Both the position numbers and the translations under genes were made by a program. The notes under the pieces were generated by a model that was not told the DNA's origin, ran no database searches, and saw only the letters and a list, made by a program, of their open reading frames with translations. Positions 1 through 7,964 of a stretch of DNA of 13,056 nt are shown piece after piece (position 1 is the first letter of the stretch; every line of letters starts with the position of its first letter). The DNA is from Desulfobacterales bacterium (GTDB taxonomy: Bacteria > Desulfobacterota > Desulfobacteria > Desulfobacterales > JAHEIW01): the NCBI GenBank assembly GCA_030145015.1, contig JAQYWI010000158.1, positions 1 through 13,056 of the forward strand. The letters are read 5' to 3'.

Positions 1-69
1 AAAAAAAATATTATCCGCAGATTACACAGAAAATAATAATCTGCGGAAATCTGCGTAATCTGCGGATAA
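1..69 (-). terminator. Hairpin plus T-tract terminator after the thermonuclease gene, built from a short-word inverted repeat
   Basis: Arms 11-30 and 50-69 are inverted copies of 20 bases with one mismatch, separated by a 19-base loop. Read on the minus strand, the hairpin lies about 27 bases beyond the nuclease stop and is followed by TA and then eight Ts (complement of 1-10), the classic layout of an intrinsic terminator. The right side is itself a small tandem array: the word AATCTGCG occurs at 38, 48 and 57 (spacing 10 and 9), with a partial copy at 73. The terminator role is inferred from geometry. Confidence 0.6.
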
Positions 70-96
70 ACTAATCTGCCCATTATTCCAGAAGAA

Positions 97-741
97 TTAA
101 TCTTTCGGTATTGCAAACACCGGCAGGCATCGTTTCGCCGGTGCGTACCCCTCCCAAAATGCCTCCCATTTTTTTTGAAAGACGACCCGATTCTGGGGTG
201 TTATGCGCTTACCATACGGACAGGTAGGCAGATGAAAGCGGCGTGACCGTTTATTGGCCACATAGTTTTTTTTGTGCTCCGTCCAATTTTGCCAGATTCC
301 CTTTTTAGCCGACATGGCCGCTCGCTGAGACTGGAGCATTATCGAATTGTGTTTTATATTCGGCCGGTGGTACAGCAGATAAGCGTAACCGATTGAAAGG
401 ATTTCGGCGTTTACAAAGGTGCCGTCTTTTAGAAAAACATAAGCAAGCAGTCTTTCGTATTGATCATTGCGCTCTTTGTCGAATTCCAGACGAACGATTT
501 TCCGATTCACCAGCGATACGTTAAACCGCTTGGCCTCGTCCCCGTAAGGCTCAGCTTCATGATCGTCGTGCCCCAACTCCGGCGCATCAATTCCGATGTA
601 ACGTACCTTATGCCCGTTACTTATAACAACCGTGTCTCCGTCTATTACCCATTTAACCCGATGCCAGGTATCGGCTGAACTCGCCTGCTGGAACAGAAAA
701 AATAATAAACAAACGAATGTTAACGCGATGAGTCGTTTCAT
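97..741 (-). CDS. Secreted thermonuclease-like (SNase) protein with C-terminal Cys-containing domain
   Basis: Predicted exported nuclease of the staphylococcal nuclease (SNase) family, 214 residues. Residues 1-23 form a signal peptide (MKR, a long hydrophobic stretch, then ASSADT). The SNase core follows: DGDT at 34-37, RYIGIDAPE at 47-55 and ERLLAYVFL at 96-104. By comparison with staphylococcal nuclease, R47, E55 and R97 match the catalytic Arg/Glu/Arg, and D34 and D52 fit the calcium ligands. After about residue 160 comes a tail with the pattern FHLPTCPYGKRI, an NRVVF stretch and a final GYAPAKRC. This resembles the small Ada-type metal-binding module often attached to SNase proteins, although the usual GYxPCxxC pair has only its second cysteine here (C205; C174 is in the FHxPxC part). 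The start at 741 gives a typical MKR signal peptide; an in-frame ATG at 753 would add MFAA. Neither has a strong ribosome binding site. It lies 110 bases downstream of the radical SAM gene, on the same strand. Confidence 0.85.
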   Translation of the reverse strand: MKRLIALTFVCLLFFLFQQASSADTWHRVKWVIDGDTVVISNGHKVRYIGIDAPELGHDDHEAEPYGDEAKRFNVSLVNRKIVRLEFDKERNDQYERLLAYVFLKDGTFVNAEILSIGYAYLLYHRPNIKHNSIMLQSQRAAMSAKKGIWQNWTEHKKNYVANKRSRRFHLPTCPYGKRITPQNRVVFQKKWEAFWEGYAPAKRCLPVFAIPKD

Positions 742-756
742 GGCTGCAAACATCAG

Positions 757-843
757 GTCTGTTGTTCGTTGTTCTTGGTCCGTTGCTATTTCCCATGAGG
801 GATAAAGCCATATTCTACGGACAACGGCCTACGGACAACAAAC
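757..843. repeat. Imperfect inverted repeat of short words between the radical SAM and nuclease genes
   Basis: Arms 757-785 and 815-843 match as inverted copies at about 21 of 29 positions, around a 29-base loop. The right arm holds the 9-base word ACGGACAAC twice (817-825 and 831-839). The left arm holds degenerate inverted versions (GTTGTTCGT, GGTCCGTTG). The element fills almost the whole 109-base gap between two minus-strand genes. There is no T-tract, so a terminator is not evident. Its function is unknown. Confidence 0.6.
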
Positions 844-850
844 ACTTTGA

Positions 851-1960
851 TTAGGGGATGTCATTTGAGTTAAGATTACAGAGTTTTATTGCACGCATGT
901 CCAGCATCTGCGGCAACCCCCCAACATCAGCGGGGATAAAGCCCAATGATTTTCGCCAGATTTCATCATTTTCCATACACAGGTAGACCGCAGTATCCGG
1001 CGCATGTTCGCGGATGCAAGCGATAATTTTTCGGTATATGTTAATTCGCAGTGGCTTAAAATAGCGCATTTTACCGTCCGGTCCGGTAATGAATTCCTCG
1101 TATACAATTTTAGAATCCGGAAACCGGTTCTGAATTACCGTTTTTACCGAAGATGGAAAACGCAGGGTTCCCAGGCTGATCCACACAATGTTGTCCGGCG
1201 ATACATGCGAAAACAGATCTTCAATGACCTCGGTGTAATCTCTTTCGCAGCCGTCGTAAATGATCAGGGGATCAAAATGAAAGGCCAGCGGATATCCCCA
1301 GGATTCGCATCTGGCGGCAGCTTCGAGTCTGGCTGAAAGGCTGGCTGTCGCACGTTCTTCGGTGCTGATGATGTGTTTCGTGTTCAAGGACCAGGCCACA
1401 ATTGTCTTACGGTTGTGAGCGAGGTTTTCTAATTGCTCGATAGCAGTTGTTTTTGTTTTTAGCTCGAGGACAGCATGGCTTTGAGCCGCAAAGCGTTGCA
1501 CCAGCAGATTGGACACATCCGTCCATAACTCCCAGATCAAACTATCGGTAAATTCGCCCGTGCCGATTCGAAGTATCTTTTTATGCGACAAAACCGAGTC
1601 CAGTTCTGCCATTAAATCTTCGTGATTTACAAAATACTGAAGAATGGGGGGATGAAAATAAGTCTGCAGAACACAATAGGTGCAATCCATATAGCAAAAG
1701 GTGCCGATGTGCAGAATTTGATAATCGCAACAGGTATAATGCCGTGTGCCCGGGCACTTTTTTAAGAAAGCCCCCTTGTTGCGGGTCAGGTACAGAATTT
1801 CTTTGCCTTTCTGCACCGGATCGGCCGCCTCGGATATCGCTGCATATACCTGTTGAGCGCTTTGGACTGATTCAGAGGGCACCTTCAGACGAGATTGAAT
1901 GGATCGTGTCGTTGGGTGATCGGCAACTTGTCTATTGATGAAAAGCTTTGATATTCGCAT
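851..1960 (-). CDS. Spore photoproduct lyase-like (SPL family) radical SAM protein
   Basis: Radical SAM enzyme, 369 residues. The cluster-binding motif is C89-x3-C93-x2-C96, in the context CYMDCTYCVLQTYFHP. This is very close to the SPL signature, in which a CxxxCxxC is followed by (Y/V)LQT. Upstream, CDYQI (78-82) fits the conserved approach to this motif. The later stretch GTGEFTDSL (about 133-141) fits the glycine-rich SAM-binding region. True SPL reverses the thymine dimer lesion of UV-damaged spore DNA; related proteins occur in bacteria that do not sporulate, and their substrates are mostly unproven. Additional cysteines at 69, 77 and 78 lie just before the motif and could be ligands or redox residues. 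The gene starts 5 bases after the ParB-like stop with only a weak purine-rich site, so translation is probably coupled to that gene. Family assignment is firm; a DNA-repair role is an inference. Confidence 0.85.
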   Translation of the reverse strand: MRISKLFINRQVADHPTTRSIQSRLKVPSESVQSAQQVYAAISEAADPVQKGKEILYLTRNKGAFLKKCPGTRHYTCCDYQILHIGTFCYMDCTYCVLQTYFHPPILQYFVNHEDLMAELDSVLSHKKILRIGTGEFTDSLIWELWTDVSNLLVQRFAAQSHAVLELKTKTTAIEQLENLAHNRKTIVAWSLNTKHIISTEERATASLSARLEAAARCESWGYPLAFHFDPLIIYDGCERDYTEVIEDLFSHVSPDNIVWISLGTLRFPSSVKTVIQNRFPDSKIVYEEFITGPDGKMRYFKPLRINIYRKIIACIREHAPDTAVYLCMENDEIWRKSLGFIPADVGGLPQMLDMRAIKLCNLNSNDIP

Positions 1961-1965
1961 AAATT

Positions 1966-2976
1966 CTATCCATCGAGGATTTTACCAAGGCCGGGATGAT
2001 GAATTATTTTTTCAAGCTTAGCTTTCAAATTTTTCAACTCTTTTTGATTATCAAATCGAATTGTCATCGTATAAGTCATCCCTTCAAAATCTTTTGGCGG
2101 CATCAAGGTAATATGTGGACCCAGCTTGAGCTGTTTGACAAAGGCCCGGTATTGCGTTTCGGCCTCTGAAATCATAGGAAATCTGCGCCGCCGAAGATAC
2201 GTTCGTACCTTTTGCCTTTTAATAGACCGGTCTATCTCTGTATTTTCTAAAATATGATTTAATGGTTTTTCCGTCATCAGTTGCTGGATGGGAATCTCTT
2301 CACGCTGTGAGATTTCTTCCAGCAGTAAAAGCAGCTCTCTTTGTCTGTTTAATCCCACTTTAAGGTGATCGAAGAGCCCAAGGAGGGCTTGTCCATCCTC
2401 AGGGTTTAATCTGTCAAGTTCTAACGCCATTGACAGATCGATGACATCAGCCAGGATACCTTTCTGGATCGGCAGGGGCAGATCGCAAATTTTTGTTAGC
2501 TTAGGGACAATGGAAGGGCTGAGCGGTAAACCCAATTCTGCGGCCGCTGCCACTAAGACCTCTTTTTCGGTCTTAACCCCCGTCAATAATTTTAACGCTC
2601 TGGATGTTTCAATAAGGTTCAGTGGCCTTTGCAAGGCATTATCTGCAACCGCCAGCCGGGCCATTTCGAAAAAGCCGAAGTTTTCCCTTAAAACTCGGGC
2701 AGGAATCCGGGTCCAGCCTAAATTCCGACAGGCGGCAATCCGGCGAAACCCGCAGACAATGACATATCCGCCCGGATTGTATTTCAACACCGGGGCGTGC
2801 ATCAAACCCAGTTTTTGAATGGATAAGACTAAATTATCCAATTCTGTCCGGGTGGTAATGCGAAAAGTGGTATCGGCTGAATCGATGTCGGCCAGCATGA
2901 CCGTCTGTAACGCTAGAGCCGGATCTAAAGGTATATCCTTGGAAACATTTTGATTGTCGGGTGACTTAGAGTCCAT
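1966..2976 (-). CDS. ParB/RepB/Spo0J-family protein, non-canonical
   Basis: 336-residue protein with a ParB N-terminal (ParB/sulfiredoxin-fold) domain at about 25-120 and helix-rich DNA-binding-like sequence at about 120-230. Visible ParB boxes are: the LxxSIxKxGLxxAPVLK region (about 49-65), GFRRIAAC at 76-83 and [17 protein letters not shown] at 111-127, which matches the usual ENLQRxxLxPxExA box. The C-terminal part (about 235-336) is basic at first ([14 protein letters not shown]) and does not look like a standard ParB dimerisation domain. The canonical GERRxRA nucleotide-contact box reads GFRRIAA, so the usual glutamate is Phe77. CTP hydrolysis may therefore be altered (inference). No parA, parS-like cluster or replication gene is visible, so chromosome partitioning is not indicated; a regulatory or DNA-bound role is equally possible. 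Its ATG overlaps the end of purC by 11 bases, which suggests coupled translation. Confidence 0.8.
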   Translation of the reverse strand: MDSKSPDNQNVSKDIPLDPALALQTVMLADIDSADTTFRITTRTELDNLVLSIQKLGLMHAPVLKYNPGGYVIVCGFRRIAACRNLGWTRIPARVLRENFGFFEMARLAVADNALQRPLNLIETSRALKLLTGVKTEKEVLVAAAAELGLPLSPSIVPKLTKICDLPLPIQKGILADVIDLSMALELDRLNPEDGQALLGLFDHLKVGLNRQRELLLLLEEISQREEIPIQQLMTEKPLNHILENTEIDRSIKRQKVRTYLRRRRFPMISEAETQYRAFVKQLKLGPHITLMPPKDFEGMTYTMTIRFDNQKELKNLKAKLEKIIHHPGLGKILDG

Positions 2977-3862
2977 GGCTGCTGCCGGTAAGTTGCGTTA
3001 GTGCCTCCAGGTATTTTTTGCGTGTATCGGAAATAACATCTTCGGGCAGCGGCGGCCCGGGGGCCTTTTTGTTCCAATCCAATGAATTTAGGTAATCTCG
3101 CAGGTACTGTTTATCATAGCTCTTTTGGGGTCCGCCCGGGCGGTAGCTTTCCTTCGGCCAGAACCGTGATGAGTCCGGAGTTAGAATTTCATCGATCAGG
3201 ATAAGATCGTCCTCTATTAACCCGAATTCAAATTTGGTGTCAGCAATAATGATACCCTTCTGATCAGCCAGTTCGACCCCCGTTTTGTATATTTCAATAC
3301 TGAGCTGTCGGAGATTTTCTGCTCTGGTTTGACCGACAAGTTTGGCGGCTTCCTCGAAATCGATATTAATATCGTGCTCTCCGTGTTCGGCTTTAGTCGA
3401 TGGTGTAAAAATGGGCTCCGGCAGCTTCTGTGATTCTTGCAGCCCCTCGGGTAACTGAATGCCGCAGATGCTACCCTTTTCGGTATATTCTTTCCAACCG
3501 GAACCTGAAACATAGCCCCTGACAATACATTCAACCGGCAGCGGCTGGGCCTTTTTTACCAGCATGCTGCGACCCCGCAAGACATCTGCATATGGACGGC
3601 AGACTTCCGGAAATTGATCCACTTCGCGGGCGACAACATGATTTTGAATCAGCGACTCAATGATATCGAACCAAAACAATGAAATCTGAGTCAGGATAAT
3701 TCCTTTATCCGGGATGGGTTCCGGCATGACCACATCGAATGCTGAAATCCGGTCGCTTACCACCATTAGAAGATAGTCACCGAGATCATAGATATCTCGA
3801 ACCTTGCCGCGTTTTAAAAGTTTCAGTTCCGGAAAATCCGTTTCACTGACAGGTCTATTCAT
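2966..3862 (-). CDS. purC: Phosphoribosylaminoimidazole-succinocarboxamide synthase (SAICAR synthetase)
   Basis: Catalyses the ATP-dependent joining of aspartate to CAIR, giving SAICAR, in purine synthesis in the cytoplasm. The 298-residue length fits the longer PurC form rather than the roughly 240-residue E. coli form. Signature stretches are RGKVRDIYD near the N-terminus (ATP site), [58 protein letters not shown] and [10 protein letters not shown] near the end. The ATG at 3862 was chosen because an AGGAG sequence (3870-3874, minus strand) sits 7 bases upstream; an in-frame TTG at 3886 would put that site inside the gene. It is the first gene of a leftward group with the ParB-like and radical SAM genes. 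A TATAAT hexamer lies at 3913-3908, but no good -35 box was found. Confidence 0.95.
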   Translation of the reverse strand: MNRPVSETDFPELKLLKRGKVRDIYDLGDYLLMVVSDRISAFDVVMPEPIPDKGIILTQISLFWFDIIESLIQNHVVAREVDQFPEVCRPYADVLRGRSMLVKKAQPLPVECIVRGYVSGSGWKEYTEKGSICGIQLPEGLQESQKLPEPIFTPSTKAEHGEHDINIDFEEAAKLVGQTRAENLRQLSIEIYKTGVELADQKGIIIADTKFEFGLIEDDLILIDEILTPDSSRFWPKESYRPGGPQKSYDKQYLRDYLNSLDWNKKAPGPPLPEDVISDTRKKYLEALTQLTGSSHGL

Positions 3863-3869
3863 CCCTTGG

Positions 3870-3877
3870 CTCCTCTC
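3870..3877 (-). promoter_or_regulatory. Ribosome binding site deciding the purC start
   Basis: On the minus strand this reads GAGAGGAG and ends 7 bases before the ATG at 3862. It supports that start over the TTG at 3886, which lies upstream of the site. Confidence 0.7.
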
Positions 3878-3964
3878 TTTTGTCAAATATGATTATAACT
3901 ATATGAAATTATACGTTATATTTAATAGAAACAGATAAAAGAAAAAAATTTTAAGCGCAACTCC

Positions 3965-3982
3965 AAAAAGTCCGATAGGGAC
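3965..3982 (-). terminator. Possible weak terminator after the PilZ gene
   Basis: On the minus strand, GTCC, a 5-base loop and GGAC (3982-3970) are followed directly by five Ts (3969-3965). The stem is only 4 base pairs, so the call is tentative. The rest of the 199-base gap 3863-4061 is AT-rich and presumably holds the purC promoter. Confidence 0.3.
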
Positions 3983-4061
3983 GTATTTATATGGGATATT
4001 ATTGGGTGAAGGTCAAGGGATAGGTGGAAAGTTGGGATAAAAAATTCTTAACCAGATCAGA

Positions 4062-4418
4062 TCATTCGTCTTTTTCGTTTTGTCCTCTGAATGCATCAAC
4101 AAATTTTTTAAGTGACCGGCTGGCTTTGGGGTCGGGTTCGGTAAACTCGATGCCCACTTCGTACTTGCCCCCTGTGTTTGTGCGTATGTGTATCGGACGT
4201 CCTTTGATATCGACTAGATCCTCCCCCAAGCCCAAGGTCAGGGTGACAATGTGGCTTTTATCGATCGGAAAATGGGTTTCCAGCAGGATGCCGGATTCGG
4301 ATACATTTAGCGTCCTGCCCATCCCTTGCTTGATAATTTGGTTATTCTCATCGAGACACACATATGAAAGGTTCAGTGAGCTAAATCGAGCGTGTTTTCT
4401 TTTTTCTTGCGTGGCCAT
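4062..4418 (-). CDS. PilZ domain protein (c-di-GMP-binding type)
   Basis: Small single-domain PilZ protein of 118 residues. Both c-di-GMP contact motifs are present: RKHAR close to the N-terminus (RxxxR) and NVSESG about 30 residues later ((D/N)xSxxG), followed by the usual beta-barrel strands and the YEVGIEF strand near the end. Proteins of this kind bind cyclic di-GMP and alter motility, adhesion or secretion through a partner; the partner cannot be told from the sequence. The ATG at 4418 gives the usual PilZ layout (MATQEKRKHARF). A GTG at 4427 would add three residues. A GAGG lies only 3 bases before 4418, so the start is uncertain. It is downstream of the DUF4388/cNMP-domain gene on the same strand, separated by a 192-base spacer holding a palindromic repeat, so co-transcription is possible but not certain. 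Confidence 0.88.
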   Translation of the reverse strand: MATQEKRKHARFSSLNLSYVCLDENNQIIKQGMGRTLNVSESGILLETHFPIDKSHIVTLTLGLGEDLVDIKGRPIHIRTNTGGKYEVGIEFTEPDPKASRSLKKFVDAFRGQNEKDE

Positions 4419-4444
4419 GGTCCTCACGTAATTTCTTTAGAAGT

Positions 4445-4578
4445 GTTACCAAAACCCCATCTGAGGCCCAATGGCTGCGTTGCAGGCCTCCGATAAATGC
4501 TCACATACCCAAATGTATGCTGCGCTTTCTCGATCGGCCTGCGCCTAGCCCTTGAACCTGATCTGAGGTTTTGAAACC
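4445..4578. repeat. REP-like imperfect palindrome between the PilZ and DUF4388 genes
   Basis: A roughly 134-base stretch folds back on itself. At the centre, CATAC (4504-4508) and GTATG (4515-4519) pair around a 6-base loop. Further out, GCAGGCCT (4482-4489) faces GGCCTGC (4536-4542), and GGCT (4473-4476) faces AGCC (4547-4550). The outer ends, 4445-4456 and 4567-4578, match as inverted copies at about 9 of 12 positions (CAAAACC / GGTTTTG). The word ATCTGAGG also occurs as a direct repeat (4459 and 4561). The region is richer in GC than the spacers around it. No coding potential is visible. It looks like a dispersed palindromic intergenic element; the copy number elsewhere in the genome is unknown. 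Confidence 0.5.
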
Positions 4579-4610
4579 ACTTCTTGTTGGCGGTTGAAGT
4601 TCGTATATCT

Positions 4611-5780
4611 TTATGCCTCTTTTATTCGATAATCACAGGTCGCCAGGGTGGTTACTGAAACAGAGGTCGCCAGATGTTCAATGATGTTTTTAATTGTGGA
4701 CGATAGTCCTTCATGTTCGGATTTCAGTTTTTCAGAGTCTACAGCCGCTAATTTTAGATCTTGCGATGAAAAAACCGCAGCGGAATAAGGTTCATGTCCC
4801 ATGTCCAGAAACGGGACCCGTCCGAAAAAATCCCCCTTTTTAAGTTGTGCAAGCGGCATATAGCCGTTTTCGGTTTGACGTGCGATAACCGCCTGTCCGT
4901 CCCTTATTGTGAATAAGCGTTCTTCCTTCTGGCCCTGCTTTATCAGTTGTTTTTTGCCCTGGATAAGTTCCTCGAGATTATTATGGTCAGCTTTGATATT
5001 TACTGCCATCTCGATGACTTGCCGCAGTCTTGAATCCATGCTGATCAACAAATTCTTAAAATCAGCAGACACATTGGCCAGTTCATTGGCAAGCAGCTGT
5101 GAATCCAGCATCCCCAACTGCACGTTGCCCACGGCTTTAACGGTTGCGCTGCGCACTCTGCCACCGGAAATTAGAGCGGCGACACTGCCCAGAAAAGCAC
5201 CATCTCCAATTCTCAACAGTTGGATAGGACCTTTCTCGGCCTGCTTGATAATCTCGGCGGTACCTTCCAAAATGACCCAAATCCAATCACCATGATTACC
5301 TTCTTGCACGATCTCATCACCGTCATAAAACCCCTCTTCATCGACAATATATGAATAATCGACCAAAGGACCTTTAATTAACGGAAGTTGTCCGGACATG
5401 ACAGGGGATTCGCGTTGCTCTTTTGCTGCTGTGGACTGCCCCAGTTTTTTGATCTTGCCCTCGTCCAACAACCGCAGGCCATCCAGAATGATTTCCATTC
5501 GGCTCTTGGTGATTGTCTTCGTACAAGTGACATCTTCCTCTGTAAATTCAAATTCGCCTTCGGTCCAACCAAATAATGCAAAAACGGCATCCAGCCCGGA
5601 CAGCGAGCCGTTGGCGGCGTTTATCGGGTTACCCTTGTGCAGATACACACTGCCCGGCTCAGATGCGTAGCTGCTTTTAATGCGCAACACACCTGAGCTG
5701 CCGTTGGAACCGAGCAGATTTAACAATTCGCCTAAATTGAGAAAGTTCAGGCTTCCGGATAAATCACTATTGCTATTCAT
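4611..5780 (-). CDS. DUF4388 (PATAN-like) protein with two cyclic-nucleotide-binding-like domains
   Basis: 389-residue cytoplasmic protein. Residues 5-110 fit DUF4388: LSGSLNFLNLGELLNLLGSNGSSGVLRI, then a VYLHKGNPINAANG strand-turn and a GEFEF strand. Residues about 141-245 form a first cNMP-binding-like fold (IVQEGNHGDWIWVILEGTAEI, then FLGSVAALISGGRVRSATV). Residues about 272-375 form a second (KQLIKQGQKEERLFTIRDGQAVI, then FFGRVPFLDMGHEPYSAAV). In canonical cAMP-binding cassettes the phosphate is held by a Glu after FG and by an Arg before (S/A)AT. The first domain has Ser in place of the Glu but keeps Arg. The second lacks both. Cyclic AMP binding is therefore doubtful, and the folds may be structural or bind something else. 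DUF4388 proteins are recurrent neighbours of MglA-type GTPases. It lies 127 bases downstream of the mglA-like gene. No strong ribosome binding site precedes its ATG. Confidence 0.8.
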   Translation of the reverse strand: MNSNSDLSGSLNFLNLGELLNLLGSNGSSGVLRIKSSYASEPGSVYLHKGNPINAANGSLSGLDAVFALFGWTEGEFEFTEEDVTCTKTITKSRMEIILDGLRLLDEGKIKKLGQSTAAKEQRESPVMSGQLPLIKGPLVDYSYIVDEEGFYDGDEIVQEGNHGDWIWVILEGTAEIIKQAEKGPIQLLRIGDGAFLGSVAALISGGRVRSATVKAVGNVQLGMLDSQLLANELANVSADFKNLLISMDSRLRQVIEMAVNIKADHNNLEELIQGKKQLIKQGQKEERLFTIRDGQAVIARQTENGYMPLAQLKKGDFFGRVPFLDMGHEPYSAAVFSSQDLKLAAVDSEKLKSEHEGLSSTIKNIIEHLATSVSVTTLATCDYRIKEA

Positions 5781-5856
5781 GAATTATGGCTAAATTTCCA
5801 AATCAGGTCGTAAAATATGCTGATTTAAAGGACATACTGATTGTAACACGAAAACA

Positions 5857-5888
5857 TCCCGATTTAATAATTAAAAATATAATCGGGA
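5857..5888 (-). terminator. Possible hairpin terminator or attenuator after the mglA-like gene
   Basis: TCCCGATT (5857-5864) and AATCGGGA (5881-5888) form a perfect 8-base-pair stem around a 16-base AT-rich loop. On the minus strand it begins 20 bases beyond the GTPase stop and is followed by TGTTTTCG, only a modest T-run. It could terminate or partly attenuate transcription into the DUF4388 gene. Confidence 0.4.
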
Positions 5889-5907
5889 CTTTGAATTAAT
5901 TTATGGG

Positions 5908-6513
5908 CTAGCTTAACTCACCCTGAACCGCTTGCATGACAAGTTTCAGGATGGCGTGAAGACTCTTGCCGACACCACCCCCCTTTAAGGCACTGCCGGG
6001 AAAACTCGGGACTTTTAATTGCCGATTGAGATCGTGATTCATTTTTTCAAGCGGCATGAGGGGAATATTTTCTCCATCAAGATCTCTTTTGTTAAACTGC
6101 ATCACCAGCGGCACTTTGAAGATGCTGAGACCGTAATCTTTGAGGTTTTGCTGCAAATCTTTTAGGGCAAGTAAATTTTTCTCACGCCTGACTTCCAGTG
6201 AATCAGCAACAAATATAACACCATCGGCCCCTCTTAACACCAGTTTCCGGGTGGAACTATATCGGACCTGTCCCGGAACAGTGTATAATTGAACACGAAG
6301 ATCGCAGCCTCTCACCTTACCCAGATCCAGAGGAAGAAAATCAAAAAAAAGGGTCCGATCCCCATCCGTATTAATGGAGACCATTTCCCCCATTACTTGA
6401 TTTTTAAAACTCTTGTAGATATACTCCAGATTTGTTGTTTTACCACATCGCCCCGGTCCGTAATACACGATTTTGCATTCAATTTGTCTTTTTTTTAGAT
6501 TAACGATAGCCAT
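5908..6513 (-). CDS. MglA-like small Ras-family GTPase
   Basis: 201-residue GTPase of the MglA family, the bacterial Ras-like switches that set cell polarity and direct gliding or pilus motility in Myxococcus and relatives. All main motifs are visible: the P-loop GPGRCGKT (19-26), the TVPGQVRYSSTRKLVLRGADGVIFVADS segment (78-105), where TVPGQ replaces the Ras DTAGQ as is typical of MglA, NKRDL for guanine recognition (141-145) and a SA-containing G5 region (GSALKGGG, 173-180). The insertion after the G3 motif and the length near 200 also fit. The usual activator MglB (a roadblock/LC7 protein) is not in this window. The gene is the first of a leftward group with the DUF4388 and PilZ genes and diverges from mdh. 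Its ATG lacks a strong ribosome binding site. The exact role in this organism is an inference from the family. Confidence 0.85.
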   Translation of the reverse strand: MAIVNLKKRQIECKIVYYGPGRCGKTTNLEYIYKSFKNQVMGEMVSINTDGDRTLFFDFLPLDLGKVRGCDLRVQLYTVPGQVRYSSTRKLVLRGADGVIFVADSLEVRREKNLLALKDLQQNLKDYGLSIFKVPLVMQFNKRDLDGENIPLMPLEKMNHDLNRQLKVPSFPGSALKGGGVGKSLHAILKLVMQAVQGELS

Positions 6514-6577
6514 AAAGTTAATGTTTTCGCCTTATAAAGTTCTTCGATGCTACTATCGGATCAGAGCCGTATTTTCT

Positions 6578-6606
6578 TTAATAATTAGAATATTTACCCA
6601 TATCAA
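6578..6606 (-). promoter_or_regulatory. Candidate sigma70 promoter for the mglA-like gene
   Basis: On the minus strand TTGATA (6606-6601), a 17-base spacer, then TATTAA (6583-6578). This would give a leader of about 60 bases. The -10 box matches the consensus at only four of six positions, so the call is weak. Confidence 0.3.
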
Positions 6607-6780
6607 AACAAAGATCGGGTTGGAACCGAAACAATACACTTTTGTCAGCAAAGGCTATAGTTTGTCAATCCAAAAAAAGCCCAAAATTTATTGAAGTAAT
6701 TATAATTTATCCTATTTTTGTACTCCCTGTCAATATTTGAGAACTATATAAATTAGGTTGGCAATCAAAGTCTTATATAA

Positions 6781-7740
<960 letters not shown>

Positions 7741-7964
7741 TCGGGTTCAGGTGTCAGGTTTCAGGTGTCAGTCTTGAGGTTCAGGGTTCAAGGACTTGTT
7801 AGATTAGTTTTATTTGTCTCATTGGTTGAATTGGTTGGCTTAAACCGAACCAATTGAACAAATTAAACCAATCAAACCAATTAAACAGATGTAACTCGCC
7901 TGCGGAATCTGATAATTCTTGACGTCATCGGGTTCGCAATCCTGACACCCGACACCTGAAACCT
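7741..7964. repeat. Nested inverted word arrays between the convergent mdh and uvrC genes
   Basis: The 222-base spacer is largely repeat. Outer family: a period-7 array (TCAGGTG / TCAGGTT words) covers about 7745-7795. Its inverted counterpart is 7941-7964; AGGTTTCAGGTGTC (7756-7769) pairs perfectly over 14 bases with 7951-7964, reaching into the uvrC stop codon. Inner family: four period-9 units like AACCAATTA at 7848-7883 face two inverted units (ATTGGTTGA, ATTGGTTGG) at 7821-7838; 7821-7836 pairs with 7866-7881 at 14 of 16 positions, and 7825-7837 with 7847-7859 at 11 of 13. The position between converging genes would allow it to stop transcription from both sides (inference); no clear T-tract follows the stems. 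Confidence 0.65.

Noticed and set aside
1966..2976. Chromosome partition locus (parABS) or replication origin
   Set aside because: Only a ParB-like gene is present; there is no parA, no 16-base parS-type palindrome, no dnaA or dnaN, and the neighbours are purC and a radical SAM gene.
6473..6694. Plus-strand open frame of 73 codons upstream of mdh
   Set aside because: It starts inside the mglA-like gene and runs through the AT-rich divergent promoter region; the composition is that of non-coding DNA.
7745..7883. Possible CRISPR array or minisatellite
   Set aside because: The units are only 7-9 bases, contiguous and without spacers, so it is not a CRISPR array; it is described as inverted word arrays instead.
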